64,000 nucleotides of DNA from Hoplostethus atlanticus (lineage: Eukaryota; Chordata; Actinopteri; Trachichthyiformes; Trachichthyidae): positions 4,283,001-4,347,000 of the forward strand of contig JAXDDX010000005.1 in assembly GCA_034670405.1 (NCBI GenBank), read 5' to 3'. This document shows, piece by piece, positions 23,825 through 37,440 of the stretch. Numbering within the stretch: the stretch's first letter is position 1; every line of letters starts with the position of its first letter. A program made the translations under genes and the position numbers. Below the pieces are notes generated by a model. It made no database searches and was not told the origin of the DNA. It saw only the letters and a program-made list of their open reading frames with translations.

Positions 23825-24765
23825 TATACTGATATATGGACTATTGGCATCTTTACAAATTGGGGTTTTGCCAGTCAATGTTGTCCACGTTTGATATGAT
23901 AATATGACATTAGTGCCACCAGAAATTAAATTTGAATTGCATTTATTATAATTTCATGCTCAAATTGAATTCAAAAATTGAATTTGACTTATTTCAAATT
24001 GAATATAATGTTTTGAAATAAAATCCTCATTGCATTCAACTGTCAACTTTTATGTCAGTCTACTTTGGAGTAAAAATATGTTTTTCAAATTCAGTTCTCT
24101 GTGACACACATCCGGGGACTTGGGAAAACAAGCAAGCACAGATTAAATTGAACTGTTTTTCAGCCAGTGCCTAGTCTGCTGGGAACACACTCATCCTTTT
24201 GAATGTTTGCCAACTGTCACACTTGTTGTTTGACACATTAGCTAACGTTACTGGCTAATATTATGTTACTACAGCAAGGAAATGTAACACTTCAAAATAT
24301 TGTCTGTTAGTAACATTAGCCTAACATTAGCTCAAATGTTTTGTAACCATAGTTAGCGCAGACACTAACGCTAACATTAGCTAACAGCAAAGGAAGGTGT
24401 TGTGTCTGTTAGAAGCTTTGCACTGTGGGCAGAGATATAAATTGAATCTGTACTTGCTTATTTTTCCCAACTCCCTGAATGTTTCACAAGGAACTGAATT
24501 TGAATTGTAAGAACTGAATTTGAAAACACATTTAGCATTAAATATTTTTTATACAAAGCAACACGATGCAGTGGATAGGCTACCTGCTTCGAAAACATCT
24601 AATAAAACAAAACCTGGCCACTGGACTCATGTATGGGTAAGGATGGGTAGCAACTATGTATTCAAACACCTGTACTTCTACAGGTGTGGCAAGAGGACGG
24701 TGCCAGCCCGTGTAATGATTTATATATTAGTGGAAGCACCTTAAAGTCTCAACTGGCATGAATTT
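23825..24765. other. gene-free interval
   Basis: AT-rich, no gene. Scattered gctaacgttagc-like units occur at 24,237-24,385, a low-complexity pattern also seen near 16,570 and 30,000. Confidence 0.45.
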
Positions 24766-24769
24766 GGTA

Positions 24770-25210
24770 CCAGTGAGGACAGGATAGGCGGTTCTGGTTT
24801 TGGTCAGGTTGGAGATTTTTAATGCGTACAATCAGTAAACCTGAGAAGAGGACATTGCAATAATCACATCTCAATGATACAAAGGCATGTACTAAGATTT
24901 CTGTGTGTGCCGTTGTTAACGTGGGTCGAATCTTAGCAATATTGTGAAGGTGGTAAATTGATGTGATTTCTTTGATGTGTGACTCAAATGACAGGGTAGG
25001 TAGGTAGGTAGTGCAATATTCTCAAACAGATACCTAAGTCTAGCTGGTTCATTATCCAACATCTCCATTTTGTTGGCAATGAGAGGCAGGACGTTTAGCG
25101 ACATCTAGCATTTGATTTTGGATAGACACGCCTCTAAGTTTTGGAATTAGGAGTGATCGTTCGGTTTAACGGGTACATAAAGTTGAGTATCATCGGTGTA
25201 GCAATGAAAC
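24770..25210 (-). repeat. LINE-derived fragment (minus orientation)
   Basis: Contains attgcaataatcacatctca then atgatacaaaggcatgtact and ends near atcatcggtgtagcaatg. This order resembles the 3' portion of fish LINEs, and the cattgcaataatc block is related to gagttgcaataatc at about 51,537. No open frame survives. Confidence 0.4.
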
Positions 25211-25857
25211 TTTATTCAGAATTTACATTTTCACAAATTTCACATCAAAGTCCACATTGCAACACTCTTGAGGTCATATTGTAGTGGAAGACGTAATGCG
25301 TTCTATCAAGTATATAGGACCTAAATAATTTTTCTTGCTGTGGAGATGTTGCATGTGTATTATCATTGTTCCCTCTGATACAATACGGTGAAACGTGGAC
25401 GTTCATTTTATTTTTCAGCAAATGTCATGTGCCACATTGTGCACCAGAGCCAGTGGAAGTAAATCAATCAAATAATTCTGTTTGCATATGACAAACTTTC
25501 AAATATATAAACTGAAATGACCAAAAAAATCTAACGTAACTTGATCACACTTACAGTCACAATGCATTGAAAAATGACTTTTTAACCTTGTTAGCAAATA
25601 CTCCATATCATAAGGTACACCTATTTAACAATTAATACTAATAAAATGTAAATATATATATACATATTTTCCTGGAATTTCATATGAAATCCCAAAACCT
25701 TTACTTCCTGGAAAACATTTTAGTGGTTCATTCATGGTGTACCATTCCAAAAATTCCAACCAATACATTTTTGAACAGTCCCTACCCACATTAGGTCCGC
25801 CCTCCTGTTTCAACTGAAATACATTGAATGACAGAAGCAAGACACCATTGTGACATT

Positions 25858-26000
25858 AAAGCTGCACTAGGCAAGACTTTTGTGTAAAAATCCAGCCATT
25901 TTATCAGCCTAAATCACAAAGTGGAGCTGCAACAGAGTCCCAACCCCCTTAATTGAGACGCCATAGATTCACTCCGGTGGACAGTTTATTGATCATATGG
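25858..26000. repeat. dispersed repeat B, copy 2
   Basis: gctgcactaggcaagacttt at 25,861, then agtggagctgcaacagagtc at about 25,920. The second block matches repeat B at 7,630 and 38,500. Confidence 0.5.
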
Positions 26001-26345
26001 ACGATGACTGGATAGTCTGTGGTCAGGAGACGTCCCATCTCACAAATCAAACATGCTTCATTTCCTCCTTATTAGGGGCTATTAGTGGCCTGGGCCAACA
26101 GAGGCCGGATTTGTTGCCAGGGACGGCGGTAGGATAGATGTGCATCTCATGTTGGTCCAGAAAGACTAATGCCTCCCATTAACACTGAGACCTGTTTGCT
26201 CCACAGGATACTGCTGCCAGAGTACACAACACTATAGGAACAGGTGGAGGAGAAAGGTTTACTAAAATGGAAAAGGAGAATGATATCAAATGATGGGAAT
26301 GTGGACTGCCAAATGAGCTGCCATTTAAAGGTCCTCTTTAGAGCT

Positions 26346-26357
26346 GGGGGGGGGGGG
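26346..26357. repeat. Poly-G tract
   Basis: Twelve consecutive G residues; low complexity only. Confidence 0.9.
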
Positions 26358-26399
26358 CGGTTTGGATTGAGTTACAGTACGCTGATCTGGTGTTCATAA

Positions 26400-29300
26400 T
26401 ACAATGGGTTTCATACAGAGTCTGATATTAATTTACTGTAGCCCACATGAGTTCAGTTCAGTTCCTGGAAAGGATTAGATTCATTCATAGGCAAGTACAG
26501 TGATCTGGTGGTTAATAAAAAGGTGGATAACTTCCTGGGTGGCCTCTAGTCAGTGATCATCATAAGGCAAACTAAATATCTTTAAACATCTGATCATTAT
26601 ATAACTTACATTATACAACATACTATGGTTTTATCTCATGAAGATGTATGTCTTAAAAAATGGATAAACTCTATTCAGCAACGTTCTCTTGTAAAGGGCT
26701 GCACTGAGACCAATTGCGGCCCCCGGACAGGACCCTGATCAAACCTTCACTCATCACATCCACCCTGTGGGAGTGTAAAATGAGAGCTGTGCCGTAAAGC
26801 CTTGGTCTTCATCACTTTGGTTTTACAGAGTCATCAATCTTGGGCAGATTCTCTCTCAACACAGTGTCATCACTTTATTACGCTGCCTTGTCCTCCTCGC
26901 GTTACAGAACGAGACTGGGAGGATCATTTGCACAACCGATCTGCAGTCGTCAGTACCCAGCATGAGCTTGCGTTGCTAAATCGTCGTCGGGGGAGTCGGG
27001 AGATGAAGACGCAGTTTGGTAACCGACCTGGCATGCAGCATCCACGTGAGGTGACGCTGTGGGTGGTATGACCAGCAGCCCGTTTAACCCATATTTCACC
27101 AAGGTTATGTAACGCGGCGAGGGCCGAGAAAGACGAGCTACAAGTTTGACTAGTCTGTGGCTGAAGCCTGTGTGGTCCCAAGGGCCACTAACCAGAGAGT
27201 GTGACAGGATGAGACTGTCTCAGTTACTGCAGTAGCCTTATGCGGTAAAATGGAGCCTGGCGGTAGGCACGCACACACTGACGTATGCACGCAAACCATG
27301 TAAGCTCATCAAGTTGAACACAAGCAGTTATGCACAATAAAACCCACAGAGGTCTGTGCATTGTATGGTTGTAGGTTGTTATGTCCCATGTTTTAAAGGT
27401 GCGGTCCATTTTTTCCTGCGGGTGATGATCAGTACTAATGAATTAATGATTATTTGGCCAGATACTGAAAATGTATACTGTAATGGAAACAACAATATAT
27501 ACATAGATATTTTATTATTTTATTTTTACATTTTATTTTTTAATTTCCCATAATTTACTCTTTAAAGTGTGACACATCACACATATGGCGACGCAACATA
27601 CATTCACATCAAACCTTTTCCGTTTTTGCCCACATTCAGCTGACATCACCGACACACAAACACAAATAACACAACTGACAGTGTAGTCGTCTTTACAGAC
27701 AGCCTCTCTCTGAAAAGCTGAATCTCCTCCTGCCAGGGTGCTGTCCACATTCCAGTTAATTTAGTCCATAAGAGGAACCGGCATGGTGATTCCTTGGTTA
27801 CCCATAGAGGTGGATAAAAGTAATAGATTACTTAATGCCCCTTTAAGCGTCTATGGTGACTCGCAGTCACAGCTCAGCAGACTCCCAGCGCCTCGGGCTA
27901 AAATAAGACCTGTCAACCATGTAGTTAAATCTAAATCTGTGGACGTGTATTTGCGTGGGCAGCGTGTTTTATAACAAGGATGGATTTGAGGAAAATGCCT
28001 GCTTTCGCCGGGGGAATGGTAATGATAGGCCAGCTAGTTGGAAGAGGGGAACACTGTCATCCACGTTGCACGCCAACCTCAGGGACCCAGCAAGCCAGCT
28101 AAAAAGTGCCTGGTCAGATAAATGCGAGGCCATGTAACATTACTTAGCTGTAACAAGCTTTTGTACATGCAATTACAGGCACCCCGAATGGGTTTCCTCA
28201 CCGTTAAGCTCTTTGGCGGAACGCGTTTTTAGGGCCTCATAGTGCGTGGTCAAATGACTGCCCCTGTATCTTTCCCCCCCTGGACTATTCTGGGGCTGGA
28301 AATGGCCTTTTTTCCACATAGAGCGTGACAAACGACCTCACAGCAACAGGTCTGCGTGCAGGAGAAAGGAAAAGAGTAGAAAATATACTGTGCATATGCT
28401 GGACTGGTCCATAATGTTCTGCGGTTAGAGAAACTTGTTTCCTGTGTCTTTTGTTCCATCAGGCTGTGGGGTTTTATTGCACTGATGTATCTCTGCAAAT
28501 AGCTGCATAATCTCCTATAGTTGAACCAATCATGGACAATTTGGCTGCAGGTTTTCTAGCGGGGGGATTTAGGTTTCTTTGGGACTGAAAAGATGTATGT
28601 GATTCTGTAAATTATATGGGAGCATATTTTACCACAGTTCAAATTGTTCTTTTTTGGGAATTCAGCCATAGAAATGTAACTATGCGTTTGGCCTTGTAGC
28701 ACCCAGGTGGCCCGATCCTTCGGATGACTAAATGTCCCTTTGGATCAGTTCTCATTGTACCAACTTAAATAAGGAAACAGAATACAATCAGACATCGCCC
28801 TCGGGGAGCGGACTGAATCGTTTTAATTGTTTCAATCATTCACCATTTGACCTCGGTGAAGGCAAGGGCCCTTTCTTCGTGCGCAATCTTACATATGAAA
28901 TAATATTCATAGCATAACCTGGAACGCCAGGGAGAGAACGGGACACAGCCCAGCAGACATTCATTTGACTAGATGTCGTAACTGCATCATTTTGTGACAT
29001 CAGGACCTAAAGCTGCCATAATACCATATTGTGAAGATTTTATGTTTGACGTTGAACTCAGCCACCTCCTGCACGCTGCTGTCCGTCAAATGCTTGCCGG
29101 GAGTCAATCATTATCAGCGTTTTCTTCAAATGGAACATTTGGCCTAACTTGCATGGTTAAACATTCCTTGTACCTTTCTTGACTTCTTTCTGTAGAAAGC
29201 CATGTTCAGGCCCAGGTCGGGAACGTTGGCTTTGTCAATCACCTCCACAGTGCACTTATGATTGTGCAAAATTGCACTGGTTATTTTGGTTGGAGTTCAT

Positions 29301-29800
29301 ACCACGTGCAAGCCACCGCAGCGTGGGCGGAGGCCCTGAAAGTGGACGGACAGTCGGACAATCTCCCAACATGAACCACACCCCCTTTTCCATGTCCTTA
29401 TATGACCCGACGACCTCATCTGAGCCATCCTCAGGCATAGACACACACATGCAAGCACATACACACACAGCACTTCCTCACTCTCTCTCACTCTTTCACA
29501 ATGTAACACACACCCACTGACCTCTAAGCAGTTGTCCAAGTCAGTCCATGAGTGTAGCCTGAGTTCACTTCAGTTTACTTCACAAAATATCATAGCAAAT
29601 TCATATCCACATAGCTGAGATGCAACTGTAGGGAGAATCTCATTCACACCTTGATAAAAGCTGGATCAAACTACTTAAATAGACAGAAAGTGATATGTGA
29701 CGCTGTCTGTGTGTGCTGATTGAATCATTATTGAGTATATGGTATATTGAACATAATTGCCCTGTGTGAGTGATTCCTTTTGAACTTGAGTTTGACAAAG
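26400..29800. other. gene-free interval
   Basis: No gene recognised. Frames around 26,800-27,180, 27,780-28,140 and 29,180-29,520 were inspected; none has paired splice borders or a known motif. The CA-rich stretch at 29,440-29,515 is simple sequence. Confidence 0.45.
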
Positions 29801-29809
29801 CAGATTGGA

Positions 29810-30313
29810 GTTTTAGGTTTACAAACATTTATTGGATGCAGAGCTGCTCTGGAGGCAGAAATAATCTCGTTGGTTGAGTTAGTGGGCGGAGCCAAAGAAC
29901 CACTGTTTTTCAACGCTAGACTGAAACTCTGTGTAAGAGAGGTAATATTATGAATCCTAAAGCTCTAACTACTCTAACTACTTCTAAGCTACTAACTGAA
30001 AAGTCTAGCCATACTAAGTTATCTAGTTTAGCTAGTTAGCCTAGTTGGCATGCTAAATCCAAACTAGCCATACTAACCTACAGCCATCTAGGTAAGCTAA
30101 GTAGCTAGCCTGCTGACCTTCCAACATCATGAATGAATAAAAAAAGAAGTCACTGCCATATATATTTTGATTTATATTTTGTCCCGAGTGTGTTCTTGTG
30201 CTCAGAAAAACTGTGGTTCTTTGGCTCCGCCCATTGAGGTTTAACTCAACCAATGAGATTATCTCTGCCTCCAGAGCAGCTCTGCCACTGAGAAATGTTT
30301 GCAGAACTAAAAC
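29810..30313. mobile_element. Fold-back MITE with about 100-bp inverted arms
   Basis: Left arm 29810-29910 and right arm 30205-30313 are near-perfect reverse complements. Both contain cagagctgctctggaggcag, then a taatctc(g/a)ttggttgagtta block and gggcggagccaaagaaccac. The inner 295 bp have only short ctaact/ctagtt repeats. No coding capacity. The outermost ends read gttttag and ctaaaac. No clear target duplication was found, so the superfamily is open. Confidence 0.85.
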
Positions 30314-30314
30314 T

Positions 30315-31500
30315 ACAATCTCCCTGAAAGACTGATTCTGGGGTGTACACTGCAGCCACCTGCTAAAGTATGACTTGTTTTCCTCAGCTGTGTCTGTGTT
30401 TTACCATAGTTTTACCATAACACAGCCTGCATTGCAGCTGTGTGGAGACCAGACACAATCAATTTCTTCAATGAATGCCGAGCCCCACACTAGCAGATTT
30501 CTGCAGCCTGTAACGCTCGGATCAATTTCATCCTCATATAGTAGCTCCAGTGACCTATCTGCTAGTAAATACCACCGTGTCATTTTAGCGCAGCTGTAAA
30601 TTACATGACTTTTTTAATGAAGTGCATGCATGCATCTAGCCAAAGTCAAATGTGAGGCCTTCAGCTCCTCAGCTGTGCACAGAGCATTGGGAGCTGTAAT
30701 AAACAGGAAGTGACATTCAATAGGTCCACAGCTCCTCCTTCTGGTCAACACAACAACTTAGTCAGGATGGAGTTGATGGTGACAGGGATTTCATTGAATT
30801 TAATTACCCTTGTGTTTACTTCACTTAATTTAAACTGAAAGCAGAGCTCTAGACAGTTGGTTGCAAAGCCTCAACCATAATTAGTGCAGTGTAGCCTTCT
30901 TTTACTGGCTGCTGGCCTAGTCTAGCAGCTACAAACCAGGACTCTCCTGTGTAATAGTGCCCTATTCTGATCAGATTCCTGTGGGCTGGGTCAGTGGCTC
31001 CAATATGAGCCCACTGTGGGGGACGTCGATAACGGTGGAGTCCCTCCCATGTGACATAGATCTGATGTTTCAATGTGAAGAGAAAAACAATTGCATGGAG
31101 TCGCATTTTTTCAATTCCGATCTGGAACACATATGGATATGTGGTACAAGAATCGGCTCCCGAGGTAGGCGACCTACACGTGACTTGTATTTCAACACTC
31201 AAATTGGAATTAATCAACATCGCCCTGACAATAAGTAAATCTTGCATCATTCACCAGAGACAACTGTCGAATGTGGTTGCAGCTTGGCTGAGCCAACATT
31301 AGTCAAAATTCAAAGGCACATACTGTAACCAAAATGTGTTGAAACCAGTGGTAGAAGCGTAAGTACAAAAACGGATGTGACGTCTTCATAATGGTATCGG
31401 ATATGGGTTGCATCATAGAATAGATATGAACAATCACCCACATAAATCATCTGTGAGCAGCAATTCAGAATTGAGGGCCTGCAGTGTGAACGTGGACTAC
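30315..31500. other. gene-free interval
   Basis: No gene recognised; frames of up to 133 codons near 30,850-31,300 on both strands lack motifs and splice context. Confidence 0.45.
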
Positions 31501-31519
31501 TTCAGGAAAATACAACCTA

Positions 31520-31885
31520 AATCAGTGCGTTTACATGCACATTCATATTCCGAATATGAGCCATAACCCAGCAAGGGTCTTAGTCAAAATATGCCATTTA
31601 CATGGACTGATCAGTTACCAGTTTTTTCATATATCTGTATACATGGAGAAAGTTTAACATAGCTTGGCTGAGGCTGAGGCCAAGGTGTGTGCTGTTCACC
31701 AAACCCAACAATAAATGGGGTATGGTGTTTACATGTCACAATATACCAGTTAATATCGGCATATCCCAGCTAGCATATTTGGGCTCTTTTTATCCGGGAT
31801 ATGGGCTTATCCCGGTTATTGTAAACGGGATATGGCATTTACATGCAGCAAATTATGGAATATTTGAATATCCTGAATGACAGAT
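31520..31885. repeat. Interspersed repeat with fish MITE features
   Basis: Contains ttacatgcacattcatattc, repeated (c/g)gggatatg and atatgg(c/t)(g/a)tttacatg blocks, and ends aattatggaatatttgaat. The direct and inverted gggatat/atatccc units (31,715-31,850) suggest a non-autonomous DNA transposon. Class is inferred from pattern only. Confidence 0.45.
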
Positions 31886-32808
31886 GAGACGGTCGCATTA
31901 TGAATTACAGGACACAAAGCAGCGTTATGAAGGCAGATTCCACAGTAGGACTTGTTGGAAAACGAGCGTGACGAGCGGAAATGTCTCGCTGATGTGGGTT
32001 CCCCCACTAAGAAGGCAAGGATCAGTGGGGTGGGAGGATAGAATGTAATGGGATGAGACTGTGTATACAATTGGGGTCCTCTGCGGGATTACTTCAGCAA
32101 ACGCGTTTTCATCAGCAAGTAATCCGGCGCCGGGTCCTGTTTCTCTCGAAAGCAACCGCAAAGAGACCCAAAGGAAGTTCTGAGAAGCTCCAGTTTCAGT
32201 TCAGTTTACCTATTAGATTCAGAAGATTCCTCATATTCTATTCAGATTTTCATACATCTTTATCTAATCCAAACCTGCAGATTACACACTATTATTTCCC
32301 TTATTTGCACTGGAACATTGGGTGATCGTTGTGTCATGCATGGAATAACTTACACTACACAAATCATAGTCTGAATTGCACAACAACAACCTTGAGAAGT
32401 TCTTTTTCAGGGCAATATGTTCCCCAACCAGTATCTATAATTAGCATGGTCAGATCGCTGCAGTTCCTTTATCGAGAGATTAGAGAGAACCAACCGGTGC
32501 GAATGGAAACGGAATGATCGGAAAACGATCTGAAACGTCTACACGTCTACAAGCTTCCATTTGTCATTAAATGGGTTGCGTCAAGGATGGCACTACCTGG
32601 AAAATCTGAGTTTTCCTTCTCATAATCACATGGGTTTTGACGCGGAGCCAATTCTGGGTCCAGCGGTTCCAGCTACGTGACAAAGGAGGCATTGTAGTAT
32701 TATCTTACTTGGAGACGACAGGTCGGCAGGCTTACGGTCTGAATTAGCAAGGTATTCTGTATGTTGTAAAATAATGTTAAAATAACTTGCATTTTAACAT
32801 CACCAAAT

Positions 32809-32985
32809 CCACATTAATGTTGAGACAGTGTAGTATAATTACCGTAAACAAACGAGTCCACCACCTAGAAGATTGGCAGCTTCTACCGGCCTCCACACTG
32901 AATTTTGTGTGTGTTACAGTAAGGTATCACAATTAATTTGACAATGACATATTGATGTTTAAAAATGCACACATTGCACCTTTAA
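32809..32985 (+). repeat. MITE family A, copy 2 (internally deleted)
   Basis: Has the left end (cacattaatgttgagac, then taattaccgtaaacaaacga) and the right end (gacatattgatgtttaaaaa, tgcacctttaa) of the family seen at 8,826, but only about 80 bp between them. Deletion derivative. Confidence 0.6.
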
Positions 32986-32989
32986 AGTA

Positions 32990-34335
32990 ATAATTCATGG
33001 CTTTTCCATTTGATGTTCTAAACACCCAATGTCTGGTAGACAGTGGGAAAAAAATCCTATGGTGCACAGGAAGTGATGCGTTTTACATTTCCGGTGTGTT
33101 TGGAATAAATAGAAGAAGAACTGGGTAGTTAGCATGAGCAGCAAGCAGGCGAAGAAAAGAACACCACCTACAGAAACTCAAGCTTTAAGGAAATCCAAGG
33201 AGAAAGACATCACATTGTTGGACACACTGTTTGATTGACAGGTGATCTCTGGGCAGCGCAGTGCAGAAACACCACAGGAATGAAGCTGAGAGACAAAGAT
33301 GGAGACTAAATAAAAATAAGGATAGAAAAGCCTTATCACTTTAATGTTGGGGTAGCCAAAAAGCTAGCCTGTGTCTATTCAATGAGAGTAGCAATGAGAC
33401 TGACACTTCTATATTGGACACAAATGGCAACCATTTGGTCGCAGTCATTCTTGGACGGGACCGAGAGGAAGGTGTGAGGCAGGCGACTGAGCAGATGACA
33501 ACACATAACGAGATGTCTGCCTGGCTATGAATGTCAGCTGCCTCTCAATGAGTTATTTTAGATGTTGTTTATCAAGGCTGGTTATTCTTGTCTCTCTCTC
33601 TTATGTACCCCCCCACCAACCTAATACCATATCTTCCTTAGAGGGCAGGTTCTCATTTCCAAGTAGGATCTTCCCTCAACCGAGAATGTCAGACCATTCT
33701 CCTCTACGGTGACATTGCCATGGTTCCCTGGGACCTCTGCGCAATGTTCATTAAAATGGTAATTTTAAATGGTAGGTACAATGATACAAGGTTATGTCTG
33801 GGTTATGTAAAGGTGTAACCACAACAGTTACACCTGCAATACCTACCTTATAAGTACACAGATTTGCACATAATTTCTTCCAACAAAAAAGATCTTATGA
33901 TTACTAGATATATAGATGATTATTAGATATACTATAACTGCCAAGGGATTTTCAACAACATCTATTGCTTTGTTTAGTTGATATAAATGTCCCTCCCGTG
34001 TCTATGGAAAATCACGCTAGCCACCTAGCCGCTAGTAAACTAGTGGGCGGTCTTGGTTCACTTCCGTTTTGGCTCCCTATGAAAGTAACGTGATGTTATG
34101 GATAGACCTAGACCGATATGGGGTCAATATTGGCCTTTTATAAAACTGGGATAGAGTCATAGTTATTGTATAATTGATCAATACTGTTCTGGTTGTCTAG
34201 GGGAAGCCATTAACTTGAATTGATTCTAATAAAACATTTTGATCGGAGTGTGAGAAACACTGAATACTTGTGAGTTTTTGAGATGAAAATGATCAACAAT
34301 AAGCACAAAAAAATCAGCTATCAGCAGCTTTAATC
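32990..34335. other. gene-free interval
   Basis: No gene recognised. 34,190-34,300 resembles the repeat at 39,265-39,345 (agaaacactgaatacttgtg versus gggaaacactaaatacttgt). Confidence 0.4.
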
Positions 34336-34341
34336 CTAAAA

Positions 34342-34400
34342 GTATCGGTATCGGTATCGGTATCGGTATTGGTATCAGTATCAGTGTCAGTGTCGGTATG
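34342..34400. repeat. (TATCGG)n minisatellite
   Basis: Tandem hexamer ggtatc repeated about nine times with increasing divergence to the right. It creates the Val/Ser repeat of an open frame there. Confidence 0.9.
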
Positions 34401-34535
34401 GGCCTTTAAAAACCCAAGCCTTGTTCAGTACCTATACGTTTCCAGCTTATGTGATCTAAAACTGCAGTGTATATTGCTGCTGCAATCAATAGAGTCAGAA
34501 GACGGGATATATGACTTGCCTTTAATTGTCCACAG

Positions 34536-34610
34536 CAGGAACACCGCTTCCTCTGAGTTAGAACCTAATGACCGCTTGGCTGCAGTCGAGCGGCGGAGAT
34601 TATTTGAAAC
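34536..34610 (+). CDS. Candidate 75-bp internal exon, unknown gene
   Basis: A 75-bp segment sits between a good acceptor (ttgtccacag ending at 34535) and a strong donor (gtgagt at 34611). Read from 34537 it is open and encodes RNTASSELEPNDRL, then AAVERRRLFE, an acidic-to-basic peptide of plausible coding composition. Length divisible by three means it could be skipped without changing frame. No neighbouring exons of the same gene were identified, so this may be one exon of a large-intron gene or a coincidence. Family not recognised. Confidence 0.3.
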
Positions 34611-35680
34611 GTGAGTCGCGGTAGATGGAAGCCAGATGGAGAAAGAAGGGCAGAGTGCCTCTTGAAAGGACGGAGGGAACACCTTCTCCCACTGAGTTCT
34701 AACATGAATTACATAACTTTGTGTTTTTCCATAACAGGTCAAGTGTTGATTTATTGGCCATGATTAAACTCGGCCACACCAGAGAGATTTCAGGCTCTAT
34801 GAGAATCATGTGACGCCCCTCTTCAGTAGTGTTTGATCTTTGGTGAAAAAAAAAGCCAAGGAATGCCCTCAGTAGGCCTAATTGAAAGAAACTCAACTCC
34901 CAACTGCTCAAGTCTCCCATATTCTATGCATATGCAAGCTCTAAATGCTCTACTGCCTCCTCTTCACATTCCCGCTTATCACTTTTGAAATATGTGCAGC
35001 GGAAGAAAAGCATTTTATTTGCAATAAGTTAAAAAAAACTTTACATGACACAAATGAGCACAAAGGGTTCTGCAATCTGGTTTTATGGTGCATTATATCA
35101 CTAAAGGCGGAGTCCCAACAATAGTATTTGTAGCACAGTGCCAGGACAACTCACTCTTCATCATAGTGTGGTAAAAAAGTAATTTTGTACAAATCAACTC
35201 TGTGCTGTATTGACTAGTAAATGATTCATAAAATGAAGTAAAAGTTACATTATTGTGAAAATCCTTTTTTTTTTTTTATAGAATTGAAATAACTTTGAAC
35301 CCTGGTGCAACAGCATCTGTGCAGGACTGGGACCGGGGTTGGTAGCCCTGCCGTGAGGTGACCTGATTCCCAGAGGCTCTTAGGGTTCTTGTCATCACTC
35401 TGGGGTTCGTGAACTTCAGTTGGCCAGGGAGCCACGTCGTCCTAATGGCCCCTAAAAGTGATGCATATCAGAGGTGTTAATGTGCTTACTCTCCCTCGCG
35501 ACGCCTCGCTGGGACTTGGCGTTCCCCGTCTTTGCAGCAATTAATGTTGCCAGGTCAAGTGTCAGCTATCAAATAATGTCGTGGTTGAACTTTAGGACAG
35601 TCAAGTGTGTGTGAGTTCTCTGGTGAGTTTTGTGTGAAGTGATTGTTGGGTGGAGAGAGAGTTTCCCCTACCGTTCAGAG

Positions 35681-35755
35681 CCCCATGATGGTCTAAATGC
35701 TGTTTCAGAGGCTTTTCTACCCTGTTCAGAATACAATTTTGGTGGAAACATTAAT
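35681..35755 (+). repeat. dispersed repeat C, copy 1
   Basis: gtctaaatgctgtttcagag then gcttttctaccctg. The same block occurs at 39,273 (plus strand) and 54,296-54,335 (minus strand). Confidence 0.5.
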
Positions 35756-35759
35756 ATGG

Positions 35760-37440
35760 AGTGTCAGTGTCAGTGACTCCAAATCTTCATCACCATGGTT
35801 CGAGTGGCTCTAGTTTGGTTGATCCCTATACAGGCCGTGGAGGACATGGGTGCTCATTGCCCTCTCCAGTAATATCATTCGTATCAGTTCTCAAGTTGAT
35901 ACCCCTTCCCTTTAAACATTAACCAAGCAGCAGCTGCCTTTCTCTCAAAGCCCTGCCGGGAATGTGTTGAGTTGGAGTACAGTTCAATAACGCTCCGACT
36001 GTAGGACAATGTCGGGGCCCGTCGGCCTCGGCAGTATGCGACGCTGGAAGGTATCCAAAGAGGCTCACCTCCCATCGCGGCGAGTGTTGTTTTTTGTGTC
36101 ACATGGTCCAGTCGACACCTCCTCCCCTTCCACCTACTCTGAATCAATCCCTGACTTTTCAAGCTGCCTGTCGAGGAGGGTCTGACAATTAAAGCGGGGT
36201 GGTTTGGTAACAGTTGACCTTTGTGTGCCTCGTTTGGAATCAGTGCCATGCCACTGCTGCCTTTTAAGCCACGGAGAACATACGACGAGATCTAAAGTGA
36301 CTGATGGGTGTCACTGTCTTGTGGCTAAGAAAACAATTGCTAAATGCCCTGGTGGCTTGGTTGATTAAGGCGCATATCATGTAACCATACCTTCCTGCTT
36401 TCAAATCTTTGTCACACGATCCTTCTTTGAACCCAACAAACGATTGGTTAGAAATCCCCTATGAACAAATGTTCGCTGCTGTCCAACGTAAAATGACATT
36501 TTGTGTGTCTTTTTTTGGCCGACTGGATTTTCTTTCCCAAATGCATGCCGTGTCATGTTTGAGGTTCATAAAACGTAGTTCGCTTCGCATGCATTACAGA
36601 TGACATCCGCCGGGGACCAGCGCCATCATCTTGAACCGCTTCACAAAGGGTTCTCCCATGCTCTGCTTTTACCTTCCGTTCCATCTCTTGATTTTCACTA
36701 TTCACGATATATGCTGACCATAAGTCAACTTGCAGATCACTACTCTCCATTGTTAACTGTTGAACAAGCCAAAATGGCAATAAATAATCTGAAACAACAA
36801 CAATCTGGAGCCAAAAAAGCACTTTTGCTTCTCCAAATTTACTCATGTCATACAGCGAGGAGTTTTATTTTTGCTGCGTATGCTGCACAGTGGCCGTCTT
36901 GTTTCTCTGGGTGTGTAAAGTGTCCCCCCCTCCATTGGCAGGATGGCAAGCTTTCCTATTCTATACTGACTCTGTCATCATGTAGACTCGTTGGACAACA
37001 AAAGTAGATGCAAACACACTGTGGGGAGGTTTGGCTTCAGTCCATGCACTTCTCAAACAGACATCATGTCACTCACAGCCTTAGGTTTCCCCTGCTGGAA
37101 GGAACCATCTCGGGCTTGTATTGTGGTGAGCCGTCCCAACTGCAGTGTTTTCCCCGAATATGTTTGAGAATTTTTGGATCCCAGAGGAAAACAAATATAT
37201 ATATTTTTTTTTCATGTGTTTGACAAAATAGAAATCCTGCCCAGAAAACATGTTGATGTTGAATTGATGTAGATACAAAGCCTGCACCAAGGTTGAAAAC
37301 CCATGTAAATATAGCGCCCAAAATTAAATCGTCCGTACCTGCTACCGGCATCGTTTGGTGAAATCAAGACTAAATGAAGCTTAGAGTAAGTTCAGTCAGG
37401 AAGATTACCTGGCTCGTCAGTTATTTATCCATCGCTACTC
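35760..37440. other. gene-free interval
   Basis: No gene recognised; open frames on both strands (up to 135 codons at 36,600) lack supporting evidence. Confidence 0.45.

Noticed and set aside
30849..31302. Overlapping frames of 133 and 93 codons on opposite strands
   Set aside because: No motif, splice border or composition difference from surrounding non-coding DNA.
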